Below, piece after piece: positions 1 to 6,082 of a stretch of 6,082 bases of DNA. The notes beneath the pieces are model-generated. The model worked only from the letters and a program-made list of their open reading frames with translations, was not told the origin of the DNA and did no database searches. The first letter of the stretch is position 1. The number at the start of each line of letters is the position of its first letter. This DNA comes from Nitrospiria bacterium (GTDB lineage: Bacteria > Nitrospirota > Nitrospiria > Nitrospirales > UBA8639). Location: assembly GCA_030430725.1 (NCBI GenBank), contig JAUIKP010000217.1, forward strand, positions 1 through 6,082, written 5' to 3'. The translations under genes and the position numbers were made by a program.

Positions 1-1
1 T

Positions 2-1351
2 CACCACTTTCCAGCCGTGGAAACGGCTAAGCGACTCATTACCAGTCTTTATGCCCAATTAAAAAGTGATAAGCAATATTTGGTGCTTCGGGATACCACT
101 CTTCTGAAAGATTTTCTTCAGGAGGCTGAAAACTTTCGCAAAACGTTAAAAGCCCTTCAAGATCAGGAAACTCCTGGCAGTACGTTGGAAGCACTTGCGA
201 AGACCAAAGAACTCCATGAAGAATTTCATACTTTATTCCTGAGTGTCGGCGTTGAACAAGCTGATCGTTCTCCTCAAGCTATCGCCAGCTATGAGCAAAA
301 CCGGGATACGTTAATTAACGCCATTACCCAATCCATCACCACTTACATTACGGCTCAGGAAGCAAGTGTCGGCGCGATTCTCAAAGATTCCCATCTTCGC
401 TCGGTACAGGCACAAGAAATTACGAAACAGCTTCTCGTGATGGCTTTGGTTCTGGGGCTTGGCTTGGCCGGGATCGCCAGCTATAGTATTCTACGGCCCC
501 TTCGACGAGTCAAAGCTCAAATTCGCAGAATTGGACAAGGTCAATTTGGAGGGACGATCTCCCTGTCTGTTCCTCAGGAGTTACGCGAATTGGTTGGCCA
601 GGTAAATTGGATGGGCGAAAAACTACAAAAATTAGATGAGATGAAGTCGGAATTTCTGGCAAATATTTCCCATGAGTTACGGACGCCGTTAACCTCTATT
701 CGTGAGGGTTCACAGCTTCTGCTGGATGGGATTCCTGGAACGTTGACGAAGGACCAACGAGAAACCCTCACCATTATTTCAGAGAGTAGTCAACGGCTCA
801 ATCACTTAATCGGGAATCTCTTGGATTTATCCCGGATGGAAGCCGACATGGTCTCCTACAATTTTAGTCCCACCGACTTGAATCGTTTGGTCGTCCGGTC
901 GACAGAAAAAGTCAAATTTCTCGCAGAGCGAAAAAATATTCATCTGACTCTCGATTTATTTCAAAACAAGATGAAATTCTATGATTTGGATGGGCCAAGA
1001 ATGGAACAAGTGTTGGAAAATCTCTTGTCCAATGCCATTAAATTTAGTCCTGAAGGAACGACGGTGTTGATTCGATCAAGGCCGGATAGTACCGGAGCAG
1101 GTTTGCAATTTACGGTGTCTGATACGGGACCGGGAATTCCCGAAGCCGATTTGCCCCATATTTTTGAACGATTTTATCAGGGGAAAACCCAAGAGGGCCG
1201 TGTGTATGTGGGGAGTGGAATCGGACTGGCTTTGGCGAAGCGGGTGGTCGAAGCCCATGGTGGAAAAATCTGGGCGGAGAGTATTTTGGGAACCGGGACG
1301 GCATTGCATTTTACCATTCCGAAACGAAAACATACGGGGAATGTTCATTGA
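2..1351 (+). CDS. glrK: GlrK/QseE-like membrane sensor histidine kinase (5' end outside window)
   Basis: Inner-membrane sensor kinase expected to autophosphorylate on His and pass the phosphate to the activator encoded two genes downstream. Numbering from the Val codon at 17: residues 1-137 are a helical, probably periplasmic sensor region; about 138-158 is a membrane helix (LLVMALVLGLGLAGIASYSI); a HAMP linker follows (RPLRRVKAQIRRIGQGQF); the HisKA box FLANISHELRTPL carries phospho-His H219; the N box LENLLSNAIKF has N339; the G1 box is DTGPGIP (369-375), the F box HIFERFYQ (381-388) and the G2 box GSGIGLAL (399-406). The frame is open to the window edge (HHFPA before the GTG at 17), and the first membrane helix expected for this family is missing, so the GTG at 17 is probably internal and the true start lies upstream. 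The stop overlaps the next gene by 4 bases. Kinase class is certain; the GlrK/QseE assignment rests on domain layout and gene order. Confidence 0.88.
   Translation, partial: HHFPAVETAKRLITSLYAQLKSDKQYLVLRDTTLLKDFLQEAENFRKTLKALQDQETPGSTLEALAKTKELHEEFHTLFLSVGVEQADRSPQAIASYEQNRDTLINAITQSITTYITAQEASVGAILKDSHLRSVQAQEITKQLLVMALVLGLGLAGIASYSILRPLRRVKAQIRRIGQGQFGGTISLSVPQELRELVGQVNWMGEKLQKLDEMKSEFLANISHELRTPLTSIREGSQLLLDGIPGTLTKDQRETLTIISESSQRLNHLIGNLLDLSRMEADMVSYNFSPTDLNRLVVRSTEKVKFLAERKNIHLTLDLFQNKMKFYDLDGPRMEQVLENLLSNAIKFSPEGTTVLIRSRPDSTGAGLQFTVSDTGPGIPEADLPHIFERFYQGKTQEGRVYVGSGIGLALAKRVVEAHGGKIWAESILGTGTALHFTIPKRKHTGNVH
1336..1340 (+). promoter_or_regulatory. Ribosome binding site that fixes a TTG start
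   Basis: GGGGA lies 7 bases before the TTG at 1348, inside the last codons of the kinase gene. No ATG or GTG in the same frame fits better: the nearby ATG at 1341 is in another frame. This site, together with the 4-base stop/start overlap, supports TTG initiation and translational coupling to the kinase. Confidence 0.6.
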
Positions 1352-2172
1352 CACGCAAAAAATTTGAGACACTAATCTTAGTGTTTTTGGGGTCCACACT
1401 GGTTCTGAGCCTTCTTGAATGGGGTGAGTGTTTCACCAATTGGAATCGTTCTGCCATGGCTCAAACTGGTTCAACCGGCTACTCTGCAGGATCCTCGGTG
1501 TTAACCCCTGACCCTGAAGATGTTCCTTTTTTTCGGGCAATTGCGGATGATCAGGAAAAGAAGCTGAGTTCTTGTAAAAGTGAAGATGAATGCCGTGCCG
1601 TTCATTTTCTTTTGGGAGTAGCCGCGTTATATGAAAATAGGGAATTAGCGGCGCTTCATTTTCGAAAAGTGGTGGCCTCCAACCCCAATAGCGTGTTAGC
1701 GGGTGAAAGTCGATTTTGGTTGTGGTTGTTGGATGTATTGAATGCTCCAGGAGGAGGAGTCGCTTCCGAAGCCTTAACTAAACGATTGGTTCGTGAAATT
1801 GTGAATAAGGAATTACTGGTCCATGAATTAAGTCGTCAATTGGAAACAGATTCGGTTGATGTCCTGAAGCAAGAATTGACGAATCGGGAAAAGGCCGTCG
1901 AAGAATTGAATCTGGCACTCTCGAATCTTTCCAAACAAACAGAACAATTAAAAAAGGAGCAGACGCTTCGTCAGGATGTGCAGCAGGAACTGAAGTCCAG
2001 TGAGAAAAAAGTTCAAGAACTGACGAATCAATTGGAGGCCTTACGCCGTATTGATCAGGAAATTCGCGAGAAGGCTCCGCCGACCCGTCCGTCCGAAAAA
2101 ATGGCCCCAACCCCAAAACTCGAAAGAGCTGAGGAGAAAGAATTACTGAATGAAAGTGACGGAAAAAAATAG
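1348..2172 (+). CDS. Membrane-anchored coiled-coil accessory protein of a GlrK/GlrR-type system
   Basis: A 274-residue protein of unassigned family, sited where enterobacteria encode QseG/YfhG, an envelope lipoprotein that modulates the GlrK kinase. It begins at TTG, overlapping the kinase stop by 4 bases (TTGA). Residues 1-5 are basic (TRKK) and 9-23 hydrophobic (LILVFLGSTLVLSLL), giving a signal anchor or signal peptide; a possible cleavage motif, AMA before Q39, is rather far from the core. C28 sits in EWGEC, which is not a proper lipobox. Residues about 80-125 resemble one or two TPR-like helices, with a C76/C82 pair just before them. Residues about 155-242 are a Glu/Lys/Gln-rich heptad region, probably a coiled coil, followed by a Pro/Lys/Glu-rich tail. 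Functional equivalence to QseG is inferred from position, anchor and coiled coil, not from clear sequence identity. Confidence 0.8.
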   Translation: MTRKKFETLILVFLGSTLVLSLLEWGECFTNWNRSAMAQTGSTGYSAGSSVLTPDPEDVPFFRAIADDQEKKLSSCKSEDECRAVHFLLGVAALYENRELAALHFRKVVASNPNSVLAGESRFWLWLLDVLNAPGGGVASEALTKRLVREIVNKELLVHELSRQLETDSVDVLKQELTNREKAVEELNLALSNLSKQTEQLKKEQTLRQDVQQELKSSEKKVQELTNQLEALRRIDQEIREKAPPTRPSEKMAPTPKLERAEEKELLNESDGKK

Positions 2173-2176
2173 AGGA
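2171..2176 (+). promoter_or_regulatory. Ribosome binding site of the response regulator gene
   Basis: AGAGGA stands 6 bases before the ATG at 2183. It selects this start over the in-frame ATG at 2150, which has no such site and would add 11 residues not typical of receiver domains. A GTG directly before the ATG (2180) is also in frame. Confidence 0.65.
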
Positions 2177-2182
2177 ATAGTG

Positions 2183-3583
2183 ATGGCTGATGAACGAATT
2201 CTTGTTGTTGATGACGATCCAAGTTTATTGACCCTCCTGAAAATGCGCTTGGATTCCATGGGGTTTGCGGTAACGGCGTGTGGCTCCGGGGGGGATGCGT
2301 TAAGCCGCATACAAGAAGATCCCTATGATTTTGCCATTCTGGATCTTCGATTGCCGGATGCTGATGGCTTGGATCTGATGGAAGAATTGCACAATCATCA
2401 AACGAATCTTCCAATCCTGATCTTAACGGCGCATGGCTGTATTCCTAATGCGGTGGAAGCCATGAAAAAAGGTGCCTATGGGTATTTAACCAAACCGTTT
2501 GATGATAAAGAGTTACTGGAGAGTATTGATAAAGCTCTCACCACTAAACGAATGAGTCAGGAGATTCATCGACTCCAATTGCTTGTGAACGAATTATATG
2601 GGCTTGAAAATGTTGTAGCCCGAAGTGCAGAGATGCATACGGTGTTAAAGCAGGTGGCTCAAGTGGCGAAGACGGATACCACCGTCTGTATTTCCGGAGA
2701 AACTGGAACCGGGAAAGAAGTTATTGCACGCGTGCTTCATTGTAATAGCCCTCGAGCTTCGAAGCCATTTATGGCCGTCAATTGTGCGGCTATCCCAGAA
2801 ACATTGTTTGAAAGTGAGTTGTTCGGGCATATGAAAGGCTCCTTTACCGGAGCCCATCAAAATAAGCGGGGATTAATCCAAAGTGCTGATAAGGGGACAT
2901 TATTTTTAGACGAAATTGGTGAAATGCCGCTATCATTACAGGGGAAGCTCCTGCGGGCCATTCAAAATCGGGAGGTGGTGCCCGTCGGCGGGCAAGTGCC
3001 GGTGAAGGTGGATGTGAGAATCCTGGCCGCAACCAATAAGGATCTGGAGTCAGCCGTGCGTGAAGGACGATTTCGAGAAGATCTATATTATCGGATTCAT
3101 GTCGTGCCTTTGTGGATTCCGCCGCTTCGTCAACGACGTGAGGATATTCCTTCACTAGCACAGTTTTTCCTCAAACGGAGCGTTGAGCATCACGATAAAA
3201 TCGTCAAAGGATTTTCACCGGAAGCCATGCAGGCCTTAATTACCTATCCTTGGCCTGGTAACGTTCGGGAGCTTGAGAACATGATTGAACGGGCGGTAGT
3301 CATGTCTTCTCAAGACATAATTACGGCAGAATTTCTTGCCCTTTCCCCACAGGAACAAAGCAAGCCAGGTGGTCTTCAGCCATTGACGGATGCGAAGGAA
3401 GCCTTTGAGAAAGAGTATCTCCAAGACCTGCTTAAGGCCACACAAGGAAACATCTCTAAGGCGGCACAAATTGCCGGGCGCTATCGAGCAGATTTTTATA
3501 AACTGCTCAAAAAATATGGCCTGCATCCTTCCGATAGACAAGATGACGCGTCCCCTTCAACCAGCCAACCAGGACTCCAGTGA
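2183..3583 (+). CDS. glrR: GlrR/QseF-like sigma-54-dependent response regulator
   Basis: Cytoplasmic transcription activator of 466 residues that uses ATP hydrolysis to open sigma-54 RNA polymerase promoters. Starting at 2183, the protein opens as a typical receiver (MADERILVVDDD). Receiver, about 5-118: acidic pocket D10-D12, phosphoacceptor D54 in AILDLRLPDADG, T82, and K104 in TKPF. AAA+ domain, about 145-372: Walker A GETGTGKE (172-179), sigma-54 contact loop GSFTGA (219-224), Walker B GTLFLDEI (238-245), arginine-finger region FREDLYYRI (298-306), sensor II WPGNVREL (357-364). C-terminal Fis-type helix-turn-helix, about 407-447, with GNISKAAQIAGRYRADFYKL, close to the form seen in GlrR/QseF proteins. 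It follows the accessory gene by 10 bases and is the last gene of the operon. All motifs needed for phosphorylation, ATPase and sigma-54 contact are present. In enterobacteria GlrR drives the small RNA glmY; the targets here are unknown and no target site was identified. Confidence 0.92.
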   Translation: MADERILVVDDDPSLLTLLKMRLDSMGFAVTACGSGGDALSRIQEDPYDFAILDLRLPDADGLDLMEELHNHQTNLPILILTAHGCIPNAVEAMKKGAYGYLTKPFDDKELLESIDKALTTKRMSQEIHRLQLLVNELYGLENVVARSAEMHTVLKQVAQVAKTDTTVCISGETGTGKEVIARVLHCNSPRASKPFMAVNCAAIPETLFESELFGHMKGSFTGAHQNKRGLIQSADKGTLFLDEIGEMPLSLQGKLLRAIQNREVVPVGGQVPVKVDVRILAATNKDLESAVREGRFREDLYYRIHVVPLWIPPLRQRREDIPSLAQFFLKRSVEHHDKIVKGFSPEAMQALITYPWPGNVRELENMIERAVVMSSQDIITAEFLALSPQEQSKPGGLQPLTDAKEAFEKEYLQDLLKATQGNISKAAQIAGRYRADFYKLLKKYGLHPSDRQDDASPSTSQPGLQ

Positions 3584-3613
3584 CTTGGGTAAAACTGTCA
3601 AGAGGCTAATGTT

Positions 3614-3685
3614 GGGCTAACAGATCGGGAAGGTTCCCGATGCGCTTCACCCTATAAACAGCAGTTTAGCCCTTTCACTTTGTTT
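3614..3685 (+). terminator. Possible nested stem-loop with T-rich tail after the activator gene
   Basis: An outer pair, GGGCTAA (3614-3620) and TTAGCCC (3666-3672), encloses the perfect inner repeat described separately at 3624-3641. The outer stem is followed directly by TTTCACTTTGTTT (3673-3685). Its position, 30 bases after the last operon gene, suits transcription end. It is not a textbook intrinsic terminator: the outer stem is only 7 bp with a 45-base interior, and the T run is interrupted. Confidence 0.3.
3624..3641. repeat. Perfect 8-bp inverted repeat with 2-base spacer
   Basis: ATCGGGAA-GG-TTCCCGAT. As RNA it would fold as a short hairpin (6 bp with an AAGGTT loop, or 8 bp with a strained loop). 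As DNA it has the symmetry of a dimeric regulator site. No T run follows on either strand, so alone it is not a terminator. It lies between the end of the operon and the end of the minus-strand pseudogene. Confidence 0.55.
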
Positions 3686-3698
3686 CTACTTCAAGAGC

Positions 3699-4306
3699 CT
3701 ACGCAGGAATGGGCCCATAAATGCCTGGGACGTTCCTTTCCAGCCATTCCGGTACGTTTGTCGGATAGCCCCATTTTCCCATTAGAACGCATAACAAAAT
3801 TCATGGGCTGTGGCGGGATTGATCAGTTCCCATAAATGGGAAAGCTAAAAATATTCCCCTTCATCAGAATCGATCCATAGCTTTCGTTGCCGTCGAAAGG
3901 TGAGGGCGATTTGGGACGCCAAACCCTACAGTCCACTTCTTTATCTTCCGAAAAAACTACTACAGTTTCATTCTGAGTAATGTCCTGTGAGGCAGGATAG
4001 GGTGGCGCTCCATCTCCAAGGTAGGAACGTCTTATGGACCAATTGGGGGAAATGCCTTCGTCTATTACATTTCGCTTAGGAGCCTGAGGCCTGCGTCCTC
4101 ATAATGCTGATAGAGGAGATAATCTTGCCATGATATAAAAGGGCTCTATGGCCAGTTTGGGCAGGGGGATGACTTTTCCCTGAACCCCGGTGTGCCCGAG
4201 TGCAAAAGCCTGGGTTACGCACCATGTATCCGTCTATCAGAACAGCGAAGAAGCCGTATCCATCTGTAGCCCGTGAAATGAATTTGGGGGAGATTCTAAC
4301 TCTCAA
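3699..4306 (-). pseudogene. Decayed minus-strand gene of unrecognised family, multiple frameshifts
   Basis: No long intact frame exists, but protein-like sequence continues on the minus strand across all three frames. In order: about 4303-4235 (SRATDGYGFFAVLID); 4233-4132 (TDTWCVTQAFALGHTG, then KVIPLPKLAIEPFYI); 4133-4068 (SWQDYLLYQHYEDAGLRLL); 4071-3907 (NVIDEGISPNW, YLGDGAPPYP, VVVFSEDKEVDCRVWRPK); about 3907-3785 (ALTFRRQRKLWIDSDEGEYF, stop TAG at 3845-3847, then WELINPATAHEFCYA); 3785-3699 (LMGKWGYPTNVPEWLERNVP, ending PIPA and stop). That is about five frame switches and one in-frame stop in roughly 600 bases, for an original product of about 200 residues. The aromatic- and proline-rich, compositionally balanced pieces join smoothly end to end, unlike chance frames. 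I do not recognise the family. The start is uncertain; it may lie near 4300 or have been lost. Some switches lie near short homopolymers, so part of the damage could be assembly error, but the flanking genes are intact over more than 5 kb. Confidence 0.62.
3827..3842. repeat. 7-bp inverted repeat inside the pseudogene
   Basis: TTCCCAT-AA-ATGGGAA, perfect arms with a 2-base spacer. It lies within minus-strand pseudogene sequence, 2 bases from the in-frame TAG at 3845-3847. CCCATAAATG within it recurs at 3714-3723. Both copies coincide with Ile-Tyr-Gly-type codons of the decayed gene, so chance is a fair explanation. Confidence 0.4.
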
Positions 4307-4314
4307 TAAAAATT

Positions 4315-4319
4315 AAGGG
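4315..4319 (+). promoter_or_regulatory. Ribosome binding site of the PrsK-like gene
   Basis: AAGGG stands 5 bases before the ATG at 4325. It supports this start; the encoded protein then begins directly with a membrane helix, as expected for the family. Confidence 0.6.
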
Positions 4320-4324
4320 CCAAT

Positions 4325-6082
4325 ATGACTGTATGGGTTATTCCATCAATTCTCACGGCAGTACTGTCCCTCTTTTTGGCGACGATTATATTTATGAAGA
4401 GAAAAGATGGTCCACATTTTTTTTCGCTACTCGGGCTTATGGGAATTATGATTTGGATCCATGGACTGAATGGCATACAAGAAGTGCTTCCTGCCCATCT
4501 CCTTTTCTCCAAGAAGTTGGTTTTAATTGGTGAGGTCATTCTGCCGGTTATGATCGGCTATGTCGGTTATTCATTGTTGAATGAATTTTCGGCAAATTCT
4601 CTAGCATTGGGGAGGGGTTGGTGGAAGTGCATCGCGGGTGGAGCAACTCTCTTGGCGATGCTGATCCTGGGGATACCAGATGGATTTATGCAGGTCAATC
4701 CTGATCGGGAAATTGTGTTCAGACGGCCGGAAGGATTGATGATTTGGGGGTTTATCCTATTGGCCTCCTGTGTAGGAATATTTCAGCTGGAACGTATCCT
4801 TCAGTCCTTTCCCGATCCTCTGCGATATCGATTGAAGTATGTGCTGATTGGATTGGGAGGGCTGGCCTGCATATCCATTGCGCAGGCCTTTCTTTTGGTT
4901 GTGGCCCCGGTGTGGCGACAGGAAGATGTGTGGGCAGGGGAAATCGCATCGTTCAGTTCATTGGTTATCATGGCGCTGGGATTGAGGCGATGGCGAGGAC
5001 CGCAGATGATCCAGAAGATTCAAATCAGTCACCATGCTGTATACGCTTCTCTGGTGGTAGTGTGTGTTAGTGGGTATTTCGTTCTTGTGGCTATGGTGGC
5101 CGTAGTGGTGCAACAAACTGATTGGGAGGTCAGGGAATCACTGGGAATGGTCCTCATGTTCCTCGCCGTGATGGGTTTGGTGATCGCTCTGCTTTCACGG
5201 CGTATCCGTGTCGAGTTTTACCAAGTCGTTTCTCGTCATTTTTTTAAGGCAAAATATGATTATCGAGAAAAATGGTTAGAGGTCACAGAGACGTTTTCGG
5301 CCTGTCAGGATGCCCAAGAACTTTTAAACCGCTATCTTGAGTGGCTGAGTCGAACATTCGGAACGTCTCGAGTCACAATCTGGAAATATTTTGATGTTGA
5401 TGGACGATATCATCAAATACGAAAGGAACGGCGTCGAAGAAAGTTGACGGAGAATCATCGATTGTCGCGTGTGTCCGAGCCTACTCCCATTCCTGAAACT
5501 CACCCTCTTATTCATCAATTGAAAGGACAGCAAGAACCCCTGTTGGTAGGAATGAGGCAGCGGGCGGCCGAGGATTGGAGGGAATTTCTTGATGTCACTC
5601 ACGCCTATGTGTGTGTACCCATGGTGACTGAAAAAGGGAGGCTGCTTGGGTTTTGTACGCTGAGTCAGAAATCGATTCATGATGCCTACGATCAGGACGA
5701 TTTTGATTTGCTTCGTGCTATTGCGCACCATGTGACGATGCTGCTCATTCAATTTGAGTTAGTTGAAGAGCGGAGTTCATCCGCAAAGTGGGAAGCCGTG
5801 CATCGGTTCTCTGCCTATTATTTACATGATTTAAAGAATCTGGCGTCGAGTTTATCCCTGGTGGCTCAGAATGCTGCACAATATGGAAGTAATATTGAAT
5901 TTCAGGTATCGGCCATGCAGACGGTTAAAAATACGTCTCAGCGAATTATCGATTTGATGGGTGAACTATCTCGTCAAGCGAAAGAACCGAATTTGAGTGA
6001 AGGAGTCCCGATGGAGTCGGTGGATGTGAATGTGTTGATTAAGGACATACTGGCAGCCGTCAGTAGCCCTGGATGCCAACCG
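4325..6082 (+). CDS. prsK: PrsK-like PEP-CTERM-system sensor histidine kinase (3' end outside window)
   Basis: 586 codons are open from ATG 4325 to the window edge without a stop. The family kinase partners the sigma-54 activator PrsR and controls exosortase/PEP-CTERM and exopolysaccharide functions. Residues 1-292 hold about eight or nine membrane helices (for example 5-24, 33-50, 64-85, 138-155, 172-194, 238-262, 274-292). The family-typical junction HFFKAKYDYREKWLEVTETF (305-324) follows. A GAF domain spans about 325-478, with an Arg-rich patch RKERRRRK (366-373) in its middle. The dimerisation/phosphoacceptor region has YYLHDLKNLASSLSLV with H501 (codon 5825-5827), the HDLKN form typical of PrsK. 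The HATPase_c domain, roughly 100 or more residues, must lie past the right edge. It is separated from the upstream operon by over 700 bases and is probably transcribed separately. The PrsK call rests on the combined layout and the two motifs; another GAF-containing multi-membrane kinase is the main alternative. Confidence 0.85.
   Translation, partial: MTVWVIPSILTAVLSLFLATIIFMKRKDGPHFFSLLGLMGIMIWIHGLNGIQEVLPAHLLFSKKLVLIGEVILPVMIGYVGYSLLNEFSANSLALGRGWWKCIAGGATLLAMLILGIPDGFMQVNPDREIVFRRPEGLMIWGFILLASCVGIFQLERILQSFPDPLRYRLKYVLIGLGGLACISIAQAFLLVVAPVWRQEDVWAGEIASFSSLVIMALGLRRWRGPQMIQKIQISHHAVYASLVVVCVSGYFVLVAMVAVVVQQTDWEVRESLGMVLMFLAVMGLVIALLSRRIRVEFYQVVSRHFFKAKYDYREKWLEVTETFSACQDAQELLNRYLEWLSRTFGTSRVTIWKYFDVDGRYHQIRKERRRRKLTENHRLSRVSEPTPIPETHPLIHQLKGQQEPLLVGMRQRAAEDWREFLDVTHAYVCVPMVTEKGRLLGFCTLSQKSIHDAYDQDDFDLLRAIAHHVTMLLIQFELVEERSSSAKWEAVHRFSAYYLHDLKNLASSLSLVAQNAAQYGSNIEFQVSAMQTVKNTSQRIIDLMGELSRQAKEPNLSEGVPMESVDVNVLIKDILAAVSSPGCQP

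Larger units (their letters stand above)
3584..4324. other. 741-base stretch without an intact gene
   Basis: The first ~115 bases after the activator stop hold only the inverted repeats listed separately. From about 3699 to 4306 the minus strand carries the broken reading frames described as a pseudogene. The last ~20 bases contain the ribosome binding site for the PrsK-like gene. I found no RNA gene, no insertion sequence ends, and no convincing sigma-70 or sigma-54 promoter for the downstream gene, although one must lie here or within the pseudogene if that gene is transcribed separately. Confidence 0.6.

Noticed and set aside
2055..2414. A 119-codon minus-strand frame
   Set aside because: It spans the end of the accessory gene and the receiver domain on the opposite strand; the low-complexity Ser/Phe content is what antisense of Glu/Lys-rich coding gives.
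2837..2854. GSFTGA in place of GAFTGA in the activator
   Set aside because: Ser in the second position is a common, functional variant in this activator family, and the Thr-Gly contact residues are kept.
3714..3838. Direct repeat CCCATAAATG (3714-3723 and 3829-3838) as a mobile element or CRISPR-like signal
   Set aside because: Only two short copies 115 bases apart, both matching Ile-Tyr-Gly codons of the pseudogene; no target duplication, spacers or further copies.
4134..4139. TATAAA as a -10 box for the PrsK-like gene
   Set aside because: No reasonable -35 box at 16-18 bases, and the distance to the start codon (about 185 bases) is long; it also coincides with codons of the decayed gene.
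4149..4162. A sigma-54-like site (TGGCCAGTTTGGGC) upstream of the PrsK-like gene
   Set aside because: The GG and GC elements are separated by 9 bases instead of the required 10, and the site lies inside former coding sequence.
4076..4306. A 76-codon intact minus-strand frame before the PrsK-like gene
   Set aside because: Only its first part (about 4303-4235) looks protein-like; beyond that the convincing sequence moves to another frame. It is better treated as one piece of the pseudogene than as a separate small gene.
4744..5070. A 108-codon plus-strand frame
   Set aside because: It is out of frame inside the PrsK-like membrane domain, whose own frame gives clear helices and continues unbroken for 586 codons.
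5324..5752. A 142-codon minus-strand frame
   Set aside because: It lies wholly antisense to the PrsK-like GAF region, has no ribosome binding site or recognisable motif, and its composition fits a shadow frame.

Overview
The window looks like a regulatory segment from a Gram-negative (diderm) bacterium. It carries two different membrane histidine kinase systems of the kind that work with sigma-54, separated by what appears to be a badly decayed gene. The evidence for a diderm host is the GlrK/QseE-like kinase with its membrane-anchored helper, a sigma-54 activator, and a PrsK-type kinase, a family tied to exosortase/PEP-CTERM protein sorting. Base composition looks mid-range by eye. Nitrospirota or a proteobacterial lineage would fit, but the sequence does not settle taxonomy.

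Layout. (1) Positions 2-3583 form a tight plus-strand operon: a GlrK/QseE-like sensor kinase cut by the left window edge, a 274-residue anchored coiled-coil protein starting at a TTG that overlaps the kinase stop, and a GlrR/QseF-like sigma-54 activator 10 bases further on. The order kinase / accessory protein / activator matches the enterobacterial glrK-qseG(yfhG)-glrR operon. (2) Positions 3584-4324 contain no intact gene. The first ~115 bases hold nested inverted repeats and a T-rich tail that may end the operon. The rest (about 3699-4306, minus strand) reads as protein only when the frame is changed about five times and one in-frame stop is passed, which indicates a pseudogene of unrecognised family. 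(3) Positions 4325-6082 are an open plus-strand frame with no stop, so the gene runs off the right edge. It encodes an N-terminal multi-membrane domain, a GAF domain and a HDLKN phosphoacceptor box, and is a PrsK-like PEP-CTERM-system histidine kinase lacking its ATPase domain in this window.

How they work together. The first three genes should form one signalling unit: the kinase senses an envelope cue, probably modulated by the accessory protein, and phosphorylates Asp54 of the activator, which opens sigma-54 promoters. PrsK should signal to its own sigma-54 activator (PrsR), which in related genomes is usually encoded next to it and would be expected to the right of this window. The most notable observations are the heavily frameshifted minus-strand gene and the strong prediction of an exosortase/PEP-CTERM locus beyond the right edge.
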